64,000 bases of DNA, taken from the NCBI RefSeq assembly GCF_032884065.1, contig NC_088865.1, forward strand, positions 45,596,185 through 45,660,184. Reading direction: 5' to 3'. The translations under genes and the position numbers were made by a program. The DNA comes from Artemia franciscana (taxonomy: Eukaryota; Arthropoda; Branchiopoda; Anostraca; Artemiidae). This document shows positions 1 to 11,659 of the stretch, piece by piece; the stretch's first letter is position 1, and every line of letters begins with the position of its first letter. Below the pieces are notes generated by a model, which was given only the letters and a program-made list of their open reading frames with translations, was not told the DNA's origin and did not search any database.

Positions 1-1250
1 AAATGGCTTTCTTAAAATCTCGACCCGTTATGTTTTGGGGAATGATAGGCTTAAGGAGGGGGCTGATCACCCTCCATTCATTTTTGGCTCTAAAACTTCC
101 AACTTCTAATCAAAAGTGTTCCATCTGATCCAAAGTTTATTCGGCTACCCCTTCCATAAAGAACCTTATATACCCCGGTGTATAGCTTACAGCCCATGCC
201 CATGGGCTCTTGTGGATCGTGTCCACCCTAAAGATATTTTTATGGGATTTTCAGACTATTGGTAACAAAATAGCTATCTCGTAGTTTCAATTGAATGTGT
301 TTCGGGAAAAGAGGATGTCAGGGACGGGGGGCTAGTTTCTCTCAACCAGGTTTGACTCTTAAAAGAGAACTAGAACTATACATTTCAAATCAAATATTAT
401 CTGATCTTTGGACTATTTTTGAACAAACAGCTGTCTAAAAATTTCTATTGGATTATTTGTGGAAAATGAAAAAAAAACGTCGAGGGGGGAGTGATGGCTG
501 CTTCCGATCACTTTGACTCTTGAAAAGTGCACTAGAATACCTGATTTCTAATCCAATGAGTCCCCTCTAAAGTTTATACAACCACCCTTTCCATAAGAAC
601 CTTATATGCCCCCAGGGCATAACTCACAACTCTTGTGCTGAAGGCTCTGAGGGAGAGGGTGTCATCTTCAATGACATAATTTCCAGACATTTCCACTGCC
701 GTTAACAAAATGGTCATCTCAAAATTTCAATTATATGTGTTTTGGGGATTTATATGCGGGGGGTGGGAGAGGCTTGTTGCCATCTAGTCACTTTTGACTA
801 TTAAGGAGGAGACTAGCCTTTTCAATTTCCGACCGAATAAGATTTTTTTGAAGTTTCTACGATAACAAATGGAAATCCGAAAATTTTCTATCAGATGTAT
901 TTCGAGAAAATAAAATAAAAAGGGCACTAGGACTTCTGATTACCAGCCCATTGAGTCCCCTTCTTAGTATATACGACTATCCTTTCTATAAAAACGGTGT
1001 ATGTCCGAGGGCATAAATCACAGCCCTTTCCCTGAGGGAAAGATCAGTTGTTTCCGAACCTTTTAACTATGCTGAACAGAATGGATATCTCAAAATTTTG
1101 ATTAAATGTGTTTGGGGAAATGGTGGGCACGGGACAAAGTTTAGCTGCCCTCCAATGACTTTGGACTATTAAAAGGCCACTAGCCCTTTCAATGTTCATT
1201 CGATTGGACCCTTTTCGAAGTTTTCATGACAACTCCTTCGATGCGAAGTG
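1..1250. repeat. Degenerate dispersed repeat, about three head-to-tail units
   Basis: Three related blocks follow one another, about 390-440 bp apart. Each has the same order of landmarks: a G-rich run, a 'gatcac/ctccat' stretch, 'gcactagaa', 'ccttata(t/c)', then a 'gggcataactcacagccc'-like stretch near 165, 600 and 1000. The same vocabulary ('gccctccaat', 'aaaaagggcactagaactttc', 'caaaattttgat') recurs at about 43430-44340 inside a PP5 intron. This is therefore a family dispersed in this genome and not a local invention. No coding potential was seen. The family is not named. Confidence 0.6.
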
Positions 1251-1262
1251 GTCTGGTCTAAA

Positions 1263-1347
1263 AAAAGATACATTGTGCCCACATCGCTCTTTACTTAGGC
1301 AGCACTGTTGCACTGCCTAAGATACCAATGATGTTATTGTATCTTTT
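1263..1347. repeat. Nested hairpin-forming sequence
   Basis: CTTAGGCAG (1294-1302) and CTGCCTAAG (1313-1321) form a perfect 9-bp stem with a 10-base loop. Outside it, 'aaaagatacattgt' (from 1263) faces 'attgtatctttt' (ending about 1347) as a second imperfect inverted pair. This nested palindrome could be a small fold-back or MITE-like element, or a chance secondary structure. Confidence 0.45.
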
Positions 1348-3269
1348 GACGCTACCCAATCAACGCCAATTCTGTAAGACTGTATGGCTCCGACTAATAA
1401 AAGTTTATAAGGAGTTGGAATAAAACTGTCTTGACGGGTTACACGGTAGCCACATTACTAAGAGCCATGGTTGATTCCCCTGTAATAATTATGCCTCTCG
1501 GAGCCCTATTTAATGAATTTTCCTGCTCATTTGGGGGATATGGGCCAAATTTCTTGAAATAGTATTGCCATACAGAACAAAATTAGTCGAAGAGATTGCA
1601 CTCTTACGGCTCGATTCGCTTTTCAGATTTGAAAAATTAATTTTAAATTTTCTTTAACTACTCTTTAATCTTGAAATCTACAGAACTTTTTTTATATACT
1701 ATCCTGCTAAGGGGGATCTAACGAATTCTAAAGAAAGCCGAAACTCTTTTAATAGCTGTTGCAAAACCTCCACAAAAACCAGCAAAAGTAAATTTTAAGG
1801 AAATTGAAGTCAGGAAATACTTAGAACTCCGAGTTTCTTTAGTGCATGGAAGGACTAATAATAAGTTCTCCAAAATATTTTCTTGCTGTTTATGAACTAG
1901 AACGTAAATATTTACTGCCAAAACTGTATCCCATTAGATGTTGAAGTACCAAAGACAGTGAAAGTGGAATCTAATCGTTTAAATTTGTTAAATAGAAAAT
2001 TGCAAACGATGTGTATCTTTAAGATTGGGAAAAAATGAGAATTCAATTTTTATTGAAAAGCCCTCCATTAGCAGTTATGTAGTTTTAGTAGTAGCGGTTG
2101 CTACATTTAAAGAAAAGAAACGTACGTATAAATCAGCAGAAAATCAGCAGAAAAAATACCGAACACCTTGAGTAGGTAAGACGTTGTCAAATATAACTAA
2201 TCAGTTTTGCCTGTTTATTTTCATGGTTCACAGTGGTGACAGCGACGAAAATGTTGATGGTATCTCGAGTTTTGTCAAGCAAAACTTGCTATTTTCATAT
2301 TTAAATAAAACTATGTTGGGCTCAGGGGGGGGGGGAGAAATCTTTTATTTATATTTCCCTAGGTTCTTTAAACATTGATATTTATATAAAAATAGGTGTG
2401 TATCAGTGTACTTGTACTTTTTGCACTGAAAAATTTATCAAAGTAATCGGTCTACAAATGTAATTTGGTTGCAGAATATTTTTGTAATCATGCGAATTAG
2501 CATAGCCTGTTTAAATTAAAAAAAGACTAATAAAAGGAAAACGAAAAACAAAAACAAAGAATTGCAATCGTAATTTCATTAAAGCAAGAGCGCCAAGGGT
2601 TGAAGGCCTGAGTTGCTGACCATGAAAAACCAAAGAATTGGAAGGTGGCTCGGCAAGGCTGTGTTTGTAAGAGCCAAAATCCCAAGCTCGTTGCCCAGAG
2701 CTGAAAACCCAGGTAGGCAATGAGAGGCCAAAAAGATGGGGAAGCTGGTTTCCTTTAGTTATCTATAAGGTTTCTCTCTGTTTGAATTAGTTCTAAAAAT
2801 ATCAGCTTTTAAGTAAAAAACACAAAATATCAGTACCGAGATTATTGCACCACTGATTTCTAGCTTTTAAATGATTATAAAGATCCCTAACAAGTCCGCA
2901 TCAACTGACCTAGATTCGGACAAGAATCTGTAACAAAGGGCAGATGATCTGTTCGTATCGATGAAGATAAAGGTTCTCGTAAAATCCTTATTTTGGCAAC
3001 TGAGCATTAAAAAATAATAAATTCACTGCCTTTTGCATAACAGAGAGCTGGCAAATAACAACAAACACAACGTTTAAACCTTGTAGAATCTTCCATAGTA
3101 GAAAGCAATCAATTATAAATAATAATGAATTTAATGCCTTTTAAAATTAATATTAAAGACTTACTTAGACAGTGAGAAAACAGGAACTGCGTCTAATTTG
3201 CGCCTAAGCAATACACGTTTCAACTTTCCTGATTAATGTCGTAAGTTGATCCTGACTTTCTCTTTTTAG
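1348..3269. other. Upstream/intronic sequence of the FAR gene, nothing recognised
   Basis: AT-rich sequence without a convincing exon, with a poly-G tract near 2327. It should lie in an intron of the fatty acyl-CoA reductase gene, because the exon at 3270 starts in mid-codon. I looked for the preceding reductase exon here and did not find one, so it is either left of the window or too short to recognise. Short open frames here have no recognisable motif. Confidence 0.5.
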
Positions 3270-3527
3270 TATGGTGCGTTTGCATAAGAAAGCCACCAAA
3301 GTTTTGGATTGCGTTCAATTCTACACTACTCATGAATGGCGCACAAGAAGTGATAATACCTGTGCCCTAATCCAGAGAATGAACGCTATTGACAGAGCCA
3401 TCTTCAATTTCGATTCACGAACCATTGATTGGGACGAATATCTTTGTACCTATTATTTGGGGATCCGAAAATTTGTTCTTAAGGATGAATTGCACACCTT
3501 ACCTGCTGCCAGAACCCGTATGAGACG
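3270..3527 (+). CDS. Fatty acyl-CoA reductase, penultimate coding exon (FAR C-terminal domain)
   Basis: This exon encodes most of the C-terminal 'sterile'/FAR_C domain of a fatty acyl-CoA reductase. These NADPH-dependent enzymes of peroxisome/ER membranes reduce long-chain acyl-CoA to fatty alcohol for waxes and cuticular lipids. The 86 residues from 3271 include the family pattern: a conserved 'RLxKK..K' start, 'YTTHEW', 'FNFDSRTIDWDEYL', 'YYLGIRKFVLK' and 'LPAARTRMRR'. The exon follows a pyrimidine-rich acceptor (ctttttag, ending 3269). It starts with one base that completes a codon and ends before a GTAATA donor at 3528, two bases into a codon. That phase fits the next exon at 5276 exactly. 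The ATG at 3271 is internal, not a start. The N-terminal NAD-binding Rossmann part is absent from the window. The family call is from recognised motifs; the exact paralogue is unknown. Confidence 0.86.
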
Positions 3528-5275
3528 GTAATATTTGAATTCTACGCTATATTTTTGCAATAACCAAATTTGTTCTCCCTGTAACGAATTGAAAATTTAC
3601 GGGTAGGGGATAGAAACGCCAAAAAAATGAATTTTCAGGGGAATTTTTTTTTTTTTTAGTTAAGATTTTTGGATGCTCTTGACCTTTAATCCTGCTCCCC
3701 TGCCCTTCTTATAAACAAATAAATAAAAGCTTCTTGGTCATGCACTAATAAATTATATTTTAGGTATACAAAGACGTATCCTGTTTCTTAAAAGATATCC
3801 TTTCTTGACAGAAAAATTTGACCACAGAGAAACAGAAACCTTACTTATATAGATTTGACCAAATTCGTTATTTATGACACTATAAATTTTCAAGAAATGA
3901 ATTAAAAACGAATAAAACATTGACTGAAATCTGTTACTCATTACACTAATACACTAAATTGATGTTTTCTAAACATATTTAAATCGGAAAAAGGATTCTT
4001 GAAAATTTTCTGCAATATTCAGTTTTGTAAAAAAGGCTCAAAATGTACTTGATAAAAATAAACACAAATGATACTCTAACCTTTTGGAGGCTAGAGGGAA
4101 CTAATAATTGGAGGGTAGGGAACAGTAGAGGAAACTGTTAGAGGGGATGAAGGGTTAAGGGGAACAGTTGTCATGATAATGTCCGCTCAACTAAAGTTTG
4201 GTTTCATTGTTTGTTGTAATTTTTGTTTGATTTTGGTATCATTTCGTTATTCTTTGTTATATCATCTCGTTTTAGTTATTTTATTTAAACTAATTTTTCT
4301 CTGTCAAGGCTTCAATTTTTTCTTTACTTTTCATGGAATAAAAATTTAATCAAGTCAAATTCAGCTAGCGTGCAAGATTCCCAATTCATATTGATTTGCC
4401 ATATCTAGGTAACAAATTGAGGTATTTTTCGCAGCATTTTTTTTTATGTGCCAAATGTGGCTTTTGTATGACCAAAAAATAAATTATACATTGATTTATA
4501 ATCATAGAGTATTTGATCAGTCCTACTTGTGCTAATTGCTAGAATAATTCTTTTCTTCACCACCACCTATGTCGTGCAGAATTTTGTGATAGAAATAAGC
4601 CAAATGAGTAAGCCAATTTAAAAACACCTTTTTTGTCTTCTGTTGAAAAAAAAAACAGTTTTATTGCATTTTCATTTATTGGTTTGCTGTTCATTAATTT
4701 GTTCCCTTGTGTCCATAAAGTGGCAAGGCTCTTTCAAAAAGTGTCATAAAACAAAGCAAGTTTGTCAGTAATATAGCTGGTTCTAAGCAGACTCAAGCTC
4801 TGCTTAGAATGTTTCTATGTTGTGCTATGGGAAATTTCAACATAGCAGGAACATAAGGAATTTCTGGATGAGTAATAAATAAATTTTAAAAACTATTTGA
4901 TAAACTTTTTCCAGAAAGTCATTTATGCTTAATCAAAACTTGGATTTATCATCTGAATTCTATGTTTTTTGTTTTGAATAGTTTGCTGTTGGTGATGCTG
5001 ATGGTCTTAAACGATGGTAATGATGGTTTTATGTATTTTTAATTCAATTTAGTGTGATAAGACTTATTTAAGTATGGAAGAATACGCTTAGCATAACGTA
5101 CCTTTACCTCCTTGCAAAGAAAATCACGTACATATTGAAGAAGCCGATTCAATTGTCAACAGGACAATGCTTGAACTAAAATATCATTGTTACCTATGCG
5201 TTTTAATTGAGAATAGATGCCGGTGATATCTTTTCGAAACTAAATCTGAATCATTAAAAATTATTTGGTTTTTAG
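3528..5275 (+). other. Intron of the FAR gene
   Basis: A GT-AG intron of 1748 bp between the two reductase exons. The donor is gtaata and the acceptor is ggtttttag. The content is AT-rich with poly-T/poly-A tracts and no embedded gene was seen. Confidence 0.75.
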
Positions 5276-5429
5276 GTTGTTGGTAGCCCAATTTAGCTTC
5301 AGACTAGCTTTGGCAGTTCTCATTGCACGGACTCTGCTAAGAAAATCAGAGACAGCTCGCACAATGTGGCATATGTTTGGATCAACGGTGGCAGGATATT
5401 TTGTTTCATTAACAAGTCAACTTTTTTGA
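5276..5429 (+). CDS. Fatty acyl-CoA reductase, last coding exon with stop
   Basis: The first G (5276) completes the arginine codon split by the intron. Fifty further codons follow, ending in TGA at 5427-5429. The peptide begins with a hydrophobic stretch (LLVAQFSFRLALAVLIAR), then a short basic segment and a second moderately hydrophobic stretch before the C-terminus. FAR proteins usually end with one or two membrane-associated segments after the 'AAR.RLRR' motif, so both the content and the phase (2 + 1) support this as the final exon. The evidence is the splice phase and hydrophobicity rather than strong sequence similarity, because this tail is poorly conserved in the family. A polyadenylation-like aataaa lies near 5840, but the 3' end was not determined. 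Confidence 0.72.
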
Positions 5430-7055
5430 ATATATTGTCTGAAATGAGTGTACTAAATTTACTATTTAGTGTGAAATTAATTATTTGTTTGTTATGTTTT
5501 AATGATTGCCTTATAGGTCGCATACTTCATTTTTTTTACATTAATTTTACTTCATTTGTAGAGATTTGTTTACAAAATTTGTTTCAGATATCTTTACATA
5601 TATATGAAAGTGTTTGAATATTATAGTTTGTATCTACTGTAAATCAATTATATTTTTATATTATTACTTTACTCTCATTTACGTCGCATTTTTGCGATTG
5701 GTCTTTTTCTTTTTCAGATTTTAATGTTCTTTCTTTTTTAATATCTTTTCTGCCTAAGATGCTCTGAATTTGGATCTAGGTAATTAAAAATTGTCTCTGC
5801 GCAAATGGCTAAGACAAATTACATTCTCAATTGTAGATGGAATAAAACTCTGGGTAACTAATACCAATACCAATACTGGTAACAATATTTTGGTAATTTA
5901 TATTGGTAACGTAATTGGTAAGAATACCAATTACGTATCAATGGCTTAATCTGATAAATTGTGCTATTTTCAACATTCAAGCTTAAATTCTATGAATGAT
6001 CAATCATAGCGATTCACTATGTTTAATCATAGTGGTTCTAATATCTTCTAAAAAACTCGCCAAATTTGAGGTTGGAAGAAAATATTATTCCACAGTGGTT
6101 TCAAAAACCTCCATAAAATTCTGTAAATAATTGTTTTTGAGGCACTCAAAGGGTACCCTAACGCTCTTAAGAAACACTTCAGTCTTCTTTCTTAAATTTG
6201 CCACAACCATATTAAAAAGCTAACTTCCAAGAGCTGCCACTCACAGGATACCACTTCTTCTCAAAATGCACAATCTCTTTGAACTAGAAGCTCATTCGGG
6301 GGAATAATCAAAGACGAGGAATCTGTATCTCAAAAAGTATTATGGCTTGACATTATCGATTAGAAATACAACCTAAAACACGGCCTAAATTTTTTTAAAA
6401 GACAATAGATATATGAAGGGTGTGTTCGTGAATGCAATCACTATTAATGTTCATTCAGTATTTTTTGTCGAAATGGCACAATAGCAGCATAAGATGGTAG
6501 TTAACAATAATTTAGCCCTTAAGATGCTTATGAACACAAGGAGTTCACATTATAATCTGGTAAGGGGTAACTCTTATGTAAATTGATTATAGTTTTTGCT
6601 ACCCCTTGTCTTTGAATGAAAGTAAAACTAACTGATCGATAACAATAAATAGTAATTGAATTCCGAAACGCACCCTGTGTAAGACAAAAGCAACTACAGT
6701 TGACGTCAAGGATTACCTGATGTAAACATTGTATCATATAAACATGAGGCATTATTTGAGGCAGTGATTTAGAACTACCAATGTAAAAAGCCATATACCT
6801 TAAGTGTTTTTTTCCCAGCCAATTGTCATGTGGAAACAAGGGTTCCAAAAAGTTTGGACGGTATTCTTACTATTTGAGACGGAAAATTCAATTTCCATTT
6901 TTGAAAATCAAAAGTAATGAAAGGGTAACCAGCCCCCTCCCATCCCATGTATAATCCCTTAAGATATCCGCTCCAAGTTGCGAGGTAATTATATTGCTAA
7001 TAACAATAAAAATTCCTAATAATTATGCCTACTGGGACGTCATGAAGCCACAGAA
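5430..7055. other. FAR 3' flank and intergenic sequence
   Basis: No gene was recognised. 5850-5950 is built from repeated TACCAAT/ATTGGTA words in both orientations and can fold on itself. A 106-codon open frame on the minus strand (6528-6848) has no motif I recognise and codon use typical of chance frames in this AT-rich DNA, so it is not called. The left boundary of the 12.3-kb duplication is at 7056. Confidence 0.5.
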
Positions 7056-7094
7056 TCAAAAGGAAGGGCTTTAGATAATACAGATTTTCGTTTG

Positions 7095-7205
7095 GTTACG
7101 TGTTGGTTTTATAAGGGAAAAGGTGACTTGTTTGATGGTAGGTATGGAATTTCTAGGTCGAAGGGGTCAAACTTTTACTGTGGGAGGAGGGAAGGGCGCT
7201 AAGAC
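7095..7205 (+). pseudogene. Possible LINE reverse-transcriptase scrap
   Basis: One frame reads a short stretch containing 'LYKGKGD' followed by 'YGIS'. This resembles the conserved RT motif 'pLYKkGD...NYRGIS' seen intact in the element at 45.9 kb. It is then interrupted. It recurs at 19531-19641 in the right copy. The match is short, so this is a weak call; chance resemblance is possible. Confidence 0.25.
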
Positions 7206-8261
7206 TGAAAGATGGGCTAAAAAACTTGTTGTCCCTGACTAATTTGAAACCTTCAGCTTAAAGTACTTGAGCCAAGTGGAATCAATTGTTAAAGGGGATA
7301 GCCCCCTTCCTGAAAAAAGGACCTGCCAAACGGCCAAAAACAAATTTCGTGATCGAATTAAAGTGTACATTTTTAAGTCCTTTAGCCAGTGTAATTCTAA
7401 TGCAGAAGGAAAGCCCAAAAAGAAATATTGACCCAAGCGGAACTAAAAAAGGGCCAGAAATATTTTTCTTGGTCAAGCCCTAAAGAAGAGATGGTTGCAA
7501 TTTTTTTTTGGGAACGCATTTGACTGGACATAAAATGTTCCTTTTTAGGAAAAAATTTATAGTTGGGTAGCCAGCCTACCCCTTAGCTCTTTTCAGGTAC
7601 CTGAATGCCGAAGCCCCCATTATTTTCCATCAAACTTCTGAGACGATCATTTGTTCAGGAGTTTAAAATGTCTAATAAATATGTTTTTGGGATTTACATC
7701 ACCCTGAAAGTTGCAGGAGAAATGATTATTAACTTTTAAGTTACCTGGTTACCCTTTTTAGTATAAATGGTGGCTTGGCTAAGTCTTTGTTGTCTTATCA
7801 GCTAAAGACTCGTACAAATAATTGGTGCTTGTTGGAGTTAACCAAAGATGCTATATAAGATGCTATAAAGACTTTATATGAGGGCAGACGTAAATCCAAT
7901 GAAACTTTGAACCCAGGCTATTAAAATTGCATAACCAGACAAAGGACTGAGACAAACTTAAACTGGAGCTTAAATTTTGTCTTTAATTTACCGTTAAAAT
8001 AACACTCAAAATTCGCTTCGCCAAGTGGATCTTTATTCAAAAAAACAAATACAATAAGAATTTTCATTTATGACACCAAAACTGGCCCTAAACGTGTTTT
8101 TCTCTGATATACTTATAACCATGCAGAACAGTTATGTGACAGGAATGTTGGACATGCCTATGCAACAATGTTAAAAAGAGAAATCGTGCATTAAGAGTGC
8201 CTTGAAGCTAACGTACAAATAGTAGTTCAGATAGGGATGAATCCTTTTATTAGACAGTGAA

Positions 8262-9110
8262 ACACAATGACAAAAAGCCAATGGAAGTATCGTTTTCTAA
8301 AATAACCATGGCGGATGTATGGAGATGATGTGACCAAAGAGTAGTATCCCCTCAACAGGGTCCTATCCCGATGTACTGTTGGAGCTGCTAACCCCTGTTA
8401 TCCATTCAACGAATACTGTGACAGCCATAGGGGGTATACTAGATCCAAATGAAGTTATCAATCCTATTCCATCTTTTCATAGAGATAAGAACGTTCCCTG
8501 GACACATTGCATGCCAGAGAATATTGTCACTATACTATGTGAGGCCTTTGTTGTAGATATCGTATCTGAGTTTCCTGGAAACACTGCTTGCCAAGTTTAT
8601 TGAGTCGATGAAACAATCCAATGGTTCCAAGTGCACAATATCATTGTGTATGGTATCTCAGCTTATGGTAAAAATGCGTTGTTTGCAAAGTATTTGACAG
8701 AAAAGAATGAGAATTTGTCCAAGTTATTTTTATACCATAAAGCATAATAAACAGTTCGGTTACATTTTTTAGAACTTCGATATTTGAAACAATTTTTTGT
8801 CCCAGTAGGAAGAGCAATGAACTCTCACGTAACTGATTTCTCTGGCCTTGAGAGTTAGTTACACAATGATTTAACCCTAGGGTACCTAGAGGATCAATGA
8901 AGTTTTAATAAACTTACCTAGTAGTTGTGTCACAAATTCTGTTGGGATCAATGAACAACTAGTTTCTCTATTACGAAATAAGTCTATACAACCTTGAGTA
9001 AAAGTATTAGAGTTTGATGAAGTACTTCTCTACTTAAATACTACATCAATAGCTTCCGAGATGATTGGACTATATGACACTGAATTTATTGGCTTGAATA
9101 AATCATCTGT
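8262..9110 (+). repeat. Left arm of large imperfect inverted repeat
   Basis: Read against the reverse complement of about 10010-11415, this stretch aligns over most of its length at roughly three quarters to four fifths identity by eye. Shared blocks include 'gccaatggaag', 'tatcccgatgt', 'aacccct', 'cctggacaca', 'tttcctggaaaca', 'ggaagagcaatgaactct' and 'gattggactat'. The arm contains a 74-codon open frame (8379-8603) with no recognised motif. An element with long internal inverted arms (fold-back transposon) or an old inverted duplication would fit. The second copy of the arm is at about 20698-21546. Confidence 0.72.
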
Positions 9111-10009
9111 CAGTGTTATATTTGAATGTACATTTTTGATATTGTTTGTGCAACACAAAGAAATTGATTATAATCATTGGAAAGGGAACTATAAAACGAT
9201 GATGAATTCTCGAACGATGATGAAATCTTGAATGATGATGAACTCTTGCATGACATATTTATTTTATATGAATCTTTTCTGACATTTCGAATGGGAAGAA
9301 TTCCTGTAGGGGGACCCTGCTTTTCTTGATTTTTTATTTTGCTCTTTGTAATCCCATTCCAGTATACTGTACCTTCTTTTCCACGACCACAGTTGTGCTT
9401 TTAAGATTTCATAGGGCGTTGAGGATGCCCTTTCTTATGCTAGATTTTTACTTGACAAATCTAAAACTGAGTGTGTTGCCATTTTAGTTGAATGCATTTC
9501 ATTCAATATTTTTTTCTTTGTCACTTTGAGTTTCATCTCATCTATTCGAATATCCATAGGACCTAAATTGGTTACATTAGACTCATAAGAATTGTTGAAA
9601 TTATGATAGCGGCCTTTGCAGATGATACAATCGCGCAAAAATATATTTCTAATTCAATATTTTCATCCATCATAGCTTAGTTCGCAACTCACAATGTGAT
9701 TCCTTAAGGTAAAAGGTCTTAAAATAAAGACAGGTTAAGCTTAAAGTTGTTCATTGCTTAAAGTTGGGTATAATATCCATAAAACAGGATTCCTGTGACA
9801 TACCATAATGTTTACTGTGTTGGTTCGTGATTATCCATCCATAATGCAACAAAAACTTTGGGAATTTATCAAGTAACGGAGCTTGTTGTACTAAAAGCTG
9901 TTTTTATTATATGTTTTTTGGCACTCAGCCAGCAACTAAAACTATCGGAATTTATCAACTAGCTGAGATCATTGTACTGAAGAGGATTTTAATAGATTTT
10001 TAACACCAT
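9111..10009. other. Spacer between the inverted arms
   Basis: AT-rich, with a short GATGAT/GATGAA tract near 9200-9245. A 67-codon minus-strand open frame (9435-9638) has a single CxxC (CIIC) but no other support. Nothing is called as a gene. The same spacer is present at about 21547-22442. Confidence 0.5.
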
Positions 10010-11415
10010 GAGATGATTTTTTCAAGGCAGTAAATTCAGTGTAAGATAGTCCAATCATATTGGAATCATTTGATGCAGCATTCAAGAAGAAAAGTACTTC
10101 ATAGAACTTTTATACCTTTGTTAAAGGTTGTAAAGACTTGTTTCGTAATAGTGAAAGTAGTAGTTCATTGATCACAATTTGTTACACAGCTAATATGTGA
10201 GTCTATTCAGAGTTAATTTGTCCTTCATGTACCTTAGGATTAAATCATTGCTAAGCTAACACACGAGGCCGGAGAAATCAGCTTCGCAAGAGTTCATTGC
10301 TCTTCCAACTGTGAAAAGAAAATCTAAGTTTAAATTTCTAGGTTCAAAAAATGTAACCGAATCGCTTGTCACAACTATAGACCATGTCTTTTTTGAGACA
10401 TTAAAGGAAATAACTTAAGTTTAAATTTCTTTAATATAAAAAAGACTCTGATTTTTAAAAAGTTAAAAAAAAATTCTGTTTAAAAAAAATCCAAGTTAAA
10501 AATTTCTACGTTAAGCTTTTTATCTAAGTTCACAAAGAAATAGGGAGGCTAGTAGAGAGGAATGTTTCTTATACTAATGATTATATTTGGCATACAAAAA
10601 CAAACAATTCAGTAAATACTCTTTTTCGGTTCTGATATTGATCTTTACCACCTCCTGAATGTCCACGTTCAAAATAATCCACAGATTGAATTCAAAAGCT
10701 CAAGGGTGGATAGTAGGGTGGGATTTTTATCTAACTAATAATGATATACATACAATTCGGTAAGTAAATGGAGTGTAAATGTCTTTTGATAAACCTAAAC
10801 GGTATTTAAAAGAGTCTGGTAATCAAACGACAAAATACATAGATTACGAACTTCTTGTTTATTGGAATCCTTATTAAAATTCCTTTGATTAAACTAGTTG
10901 ATAAATGAAGCTCACTTAATGTAATGATAATAACTTGTACGAATTCTCATTCTTTTATGTCATATACGTAGCAAACAATGTGTTTTCGTCGGAAGCTGAG
11001 ATACCTTATGCAGTAGTACTGTGGGATCAGAGCCATTGAATTATCTCATCAACACAATAAACTTGGCAAGAAATGTTTCCAGGAAACCAAGATAAAACAC
11101 TGACAACATAGGACTCTCACGATACAACGACAATATTTTTTGGAATGTAATGTGTCCAGGAAAGGTTCTTATTTCTAAGGCAAGATGCAATGGGATTGAA
11201 AACTTTATTTGGCTCTTGTATATTCCCTGTGGCTGTGGCAGTATTTGTTGAAGGTGTACGAGGGGTTAACAACTCCAGTAAAACATCGGGATAGGGCTTT
11301 TATCGTCCTGTTGATGGGACACTATTCTTCGGTCACACCATTCCTATACATATGATGTAGTTATTTTCGAAGACCAAGCTTCCATTGGCTGTTAATCATT
11401 ATGTTACACTGACAG
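10010..11415 (-). repeat. Right arm of large imperfect inverted repeat
   Basis: This is the inverted partner of 8262-9110; the extra length reflects indels such as the A-rich block near 10430-10500. The equivalent frame on the minus strand is broken, so if the open frame in the left arm was ever coding, this arm no longer preserves it. The homologous arm in the right duplication copy is at about 22443-23848. Confidence 0.7.
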
Positions 11416-11659
11416 TAGTATAGTAATTGTTTAATCTCGACCACTCATCAAATCAATTCAATTTACCCGGTTTCAATGGAATTTGTAGCATTTTAAACTA
11501 TTTCCCTTATAGCTTTCAACATCAAAAACGGTCTTGTAAAATAATAATTTGATGCATATTTTTCTTATAAATCAAAATTGTATAGTATATACTACTATAT
11601 TGTATAAACTACTGATATAAATAATTATTTATATGACAGTTTGATATACTATGTTAACA

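Noticed and set aside
3271-3531. A complete 86-residue gene starting at ATG 3271
   Set aside because: The peptide is the middle of a known C-terminal domain, is preceded by a splice acceptor and ends at a donor that joins in phase to 5276.
6528-6848. 106-codon minus-strand frame as a gene
   Set aside because: No recognised motif, no splice or start context, and its composition fits chance frames in AT-rich DNA. It was not possible to exclude a transposon relic without a search.
7239-7483. Three overlapping 64-65-codon frames on both strands, repeated at 19675-19919
   Set aside because: All three overlap the same DNA and are kept only because the 12.3-kb duplication is recent. No motif was recognised in any of them.
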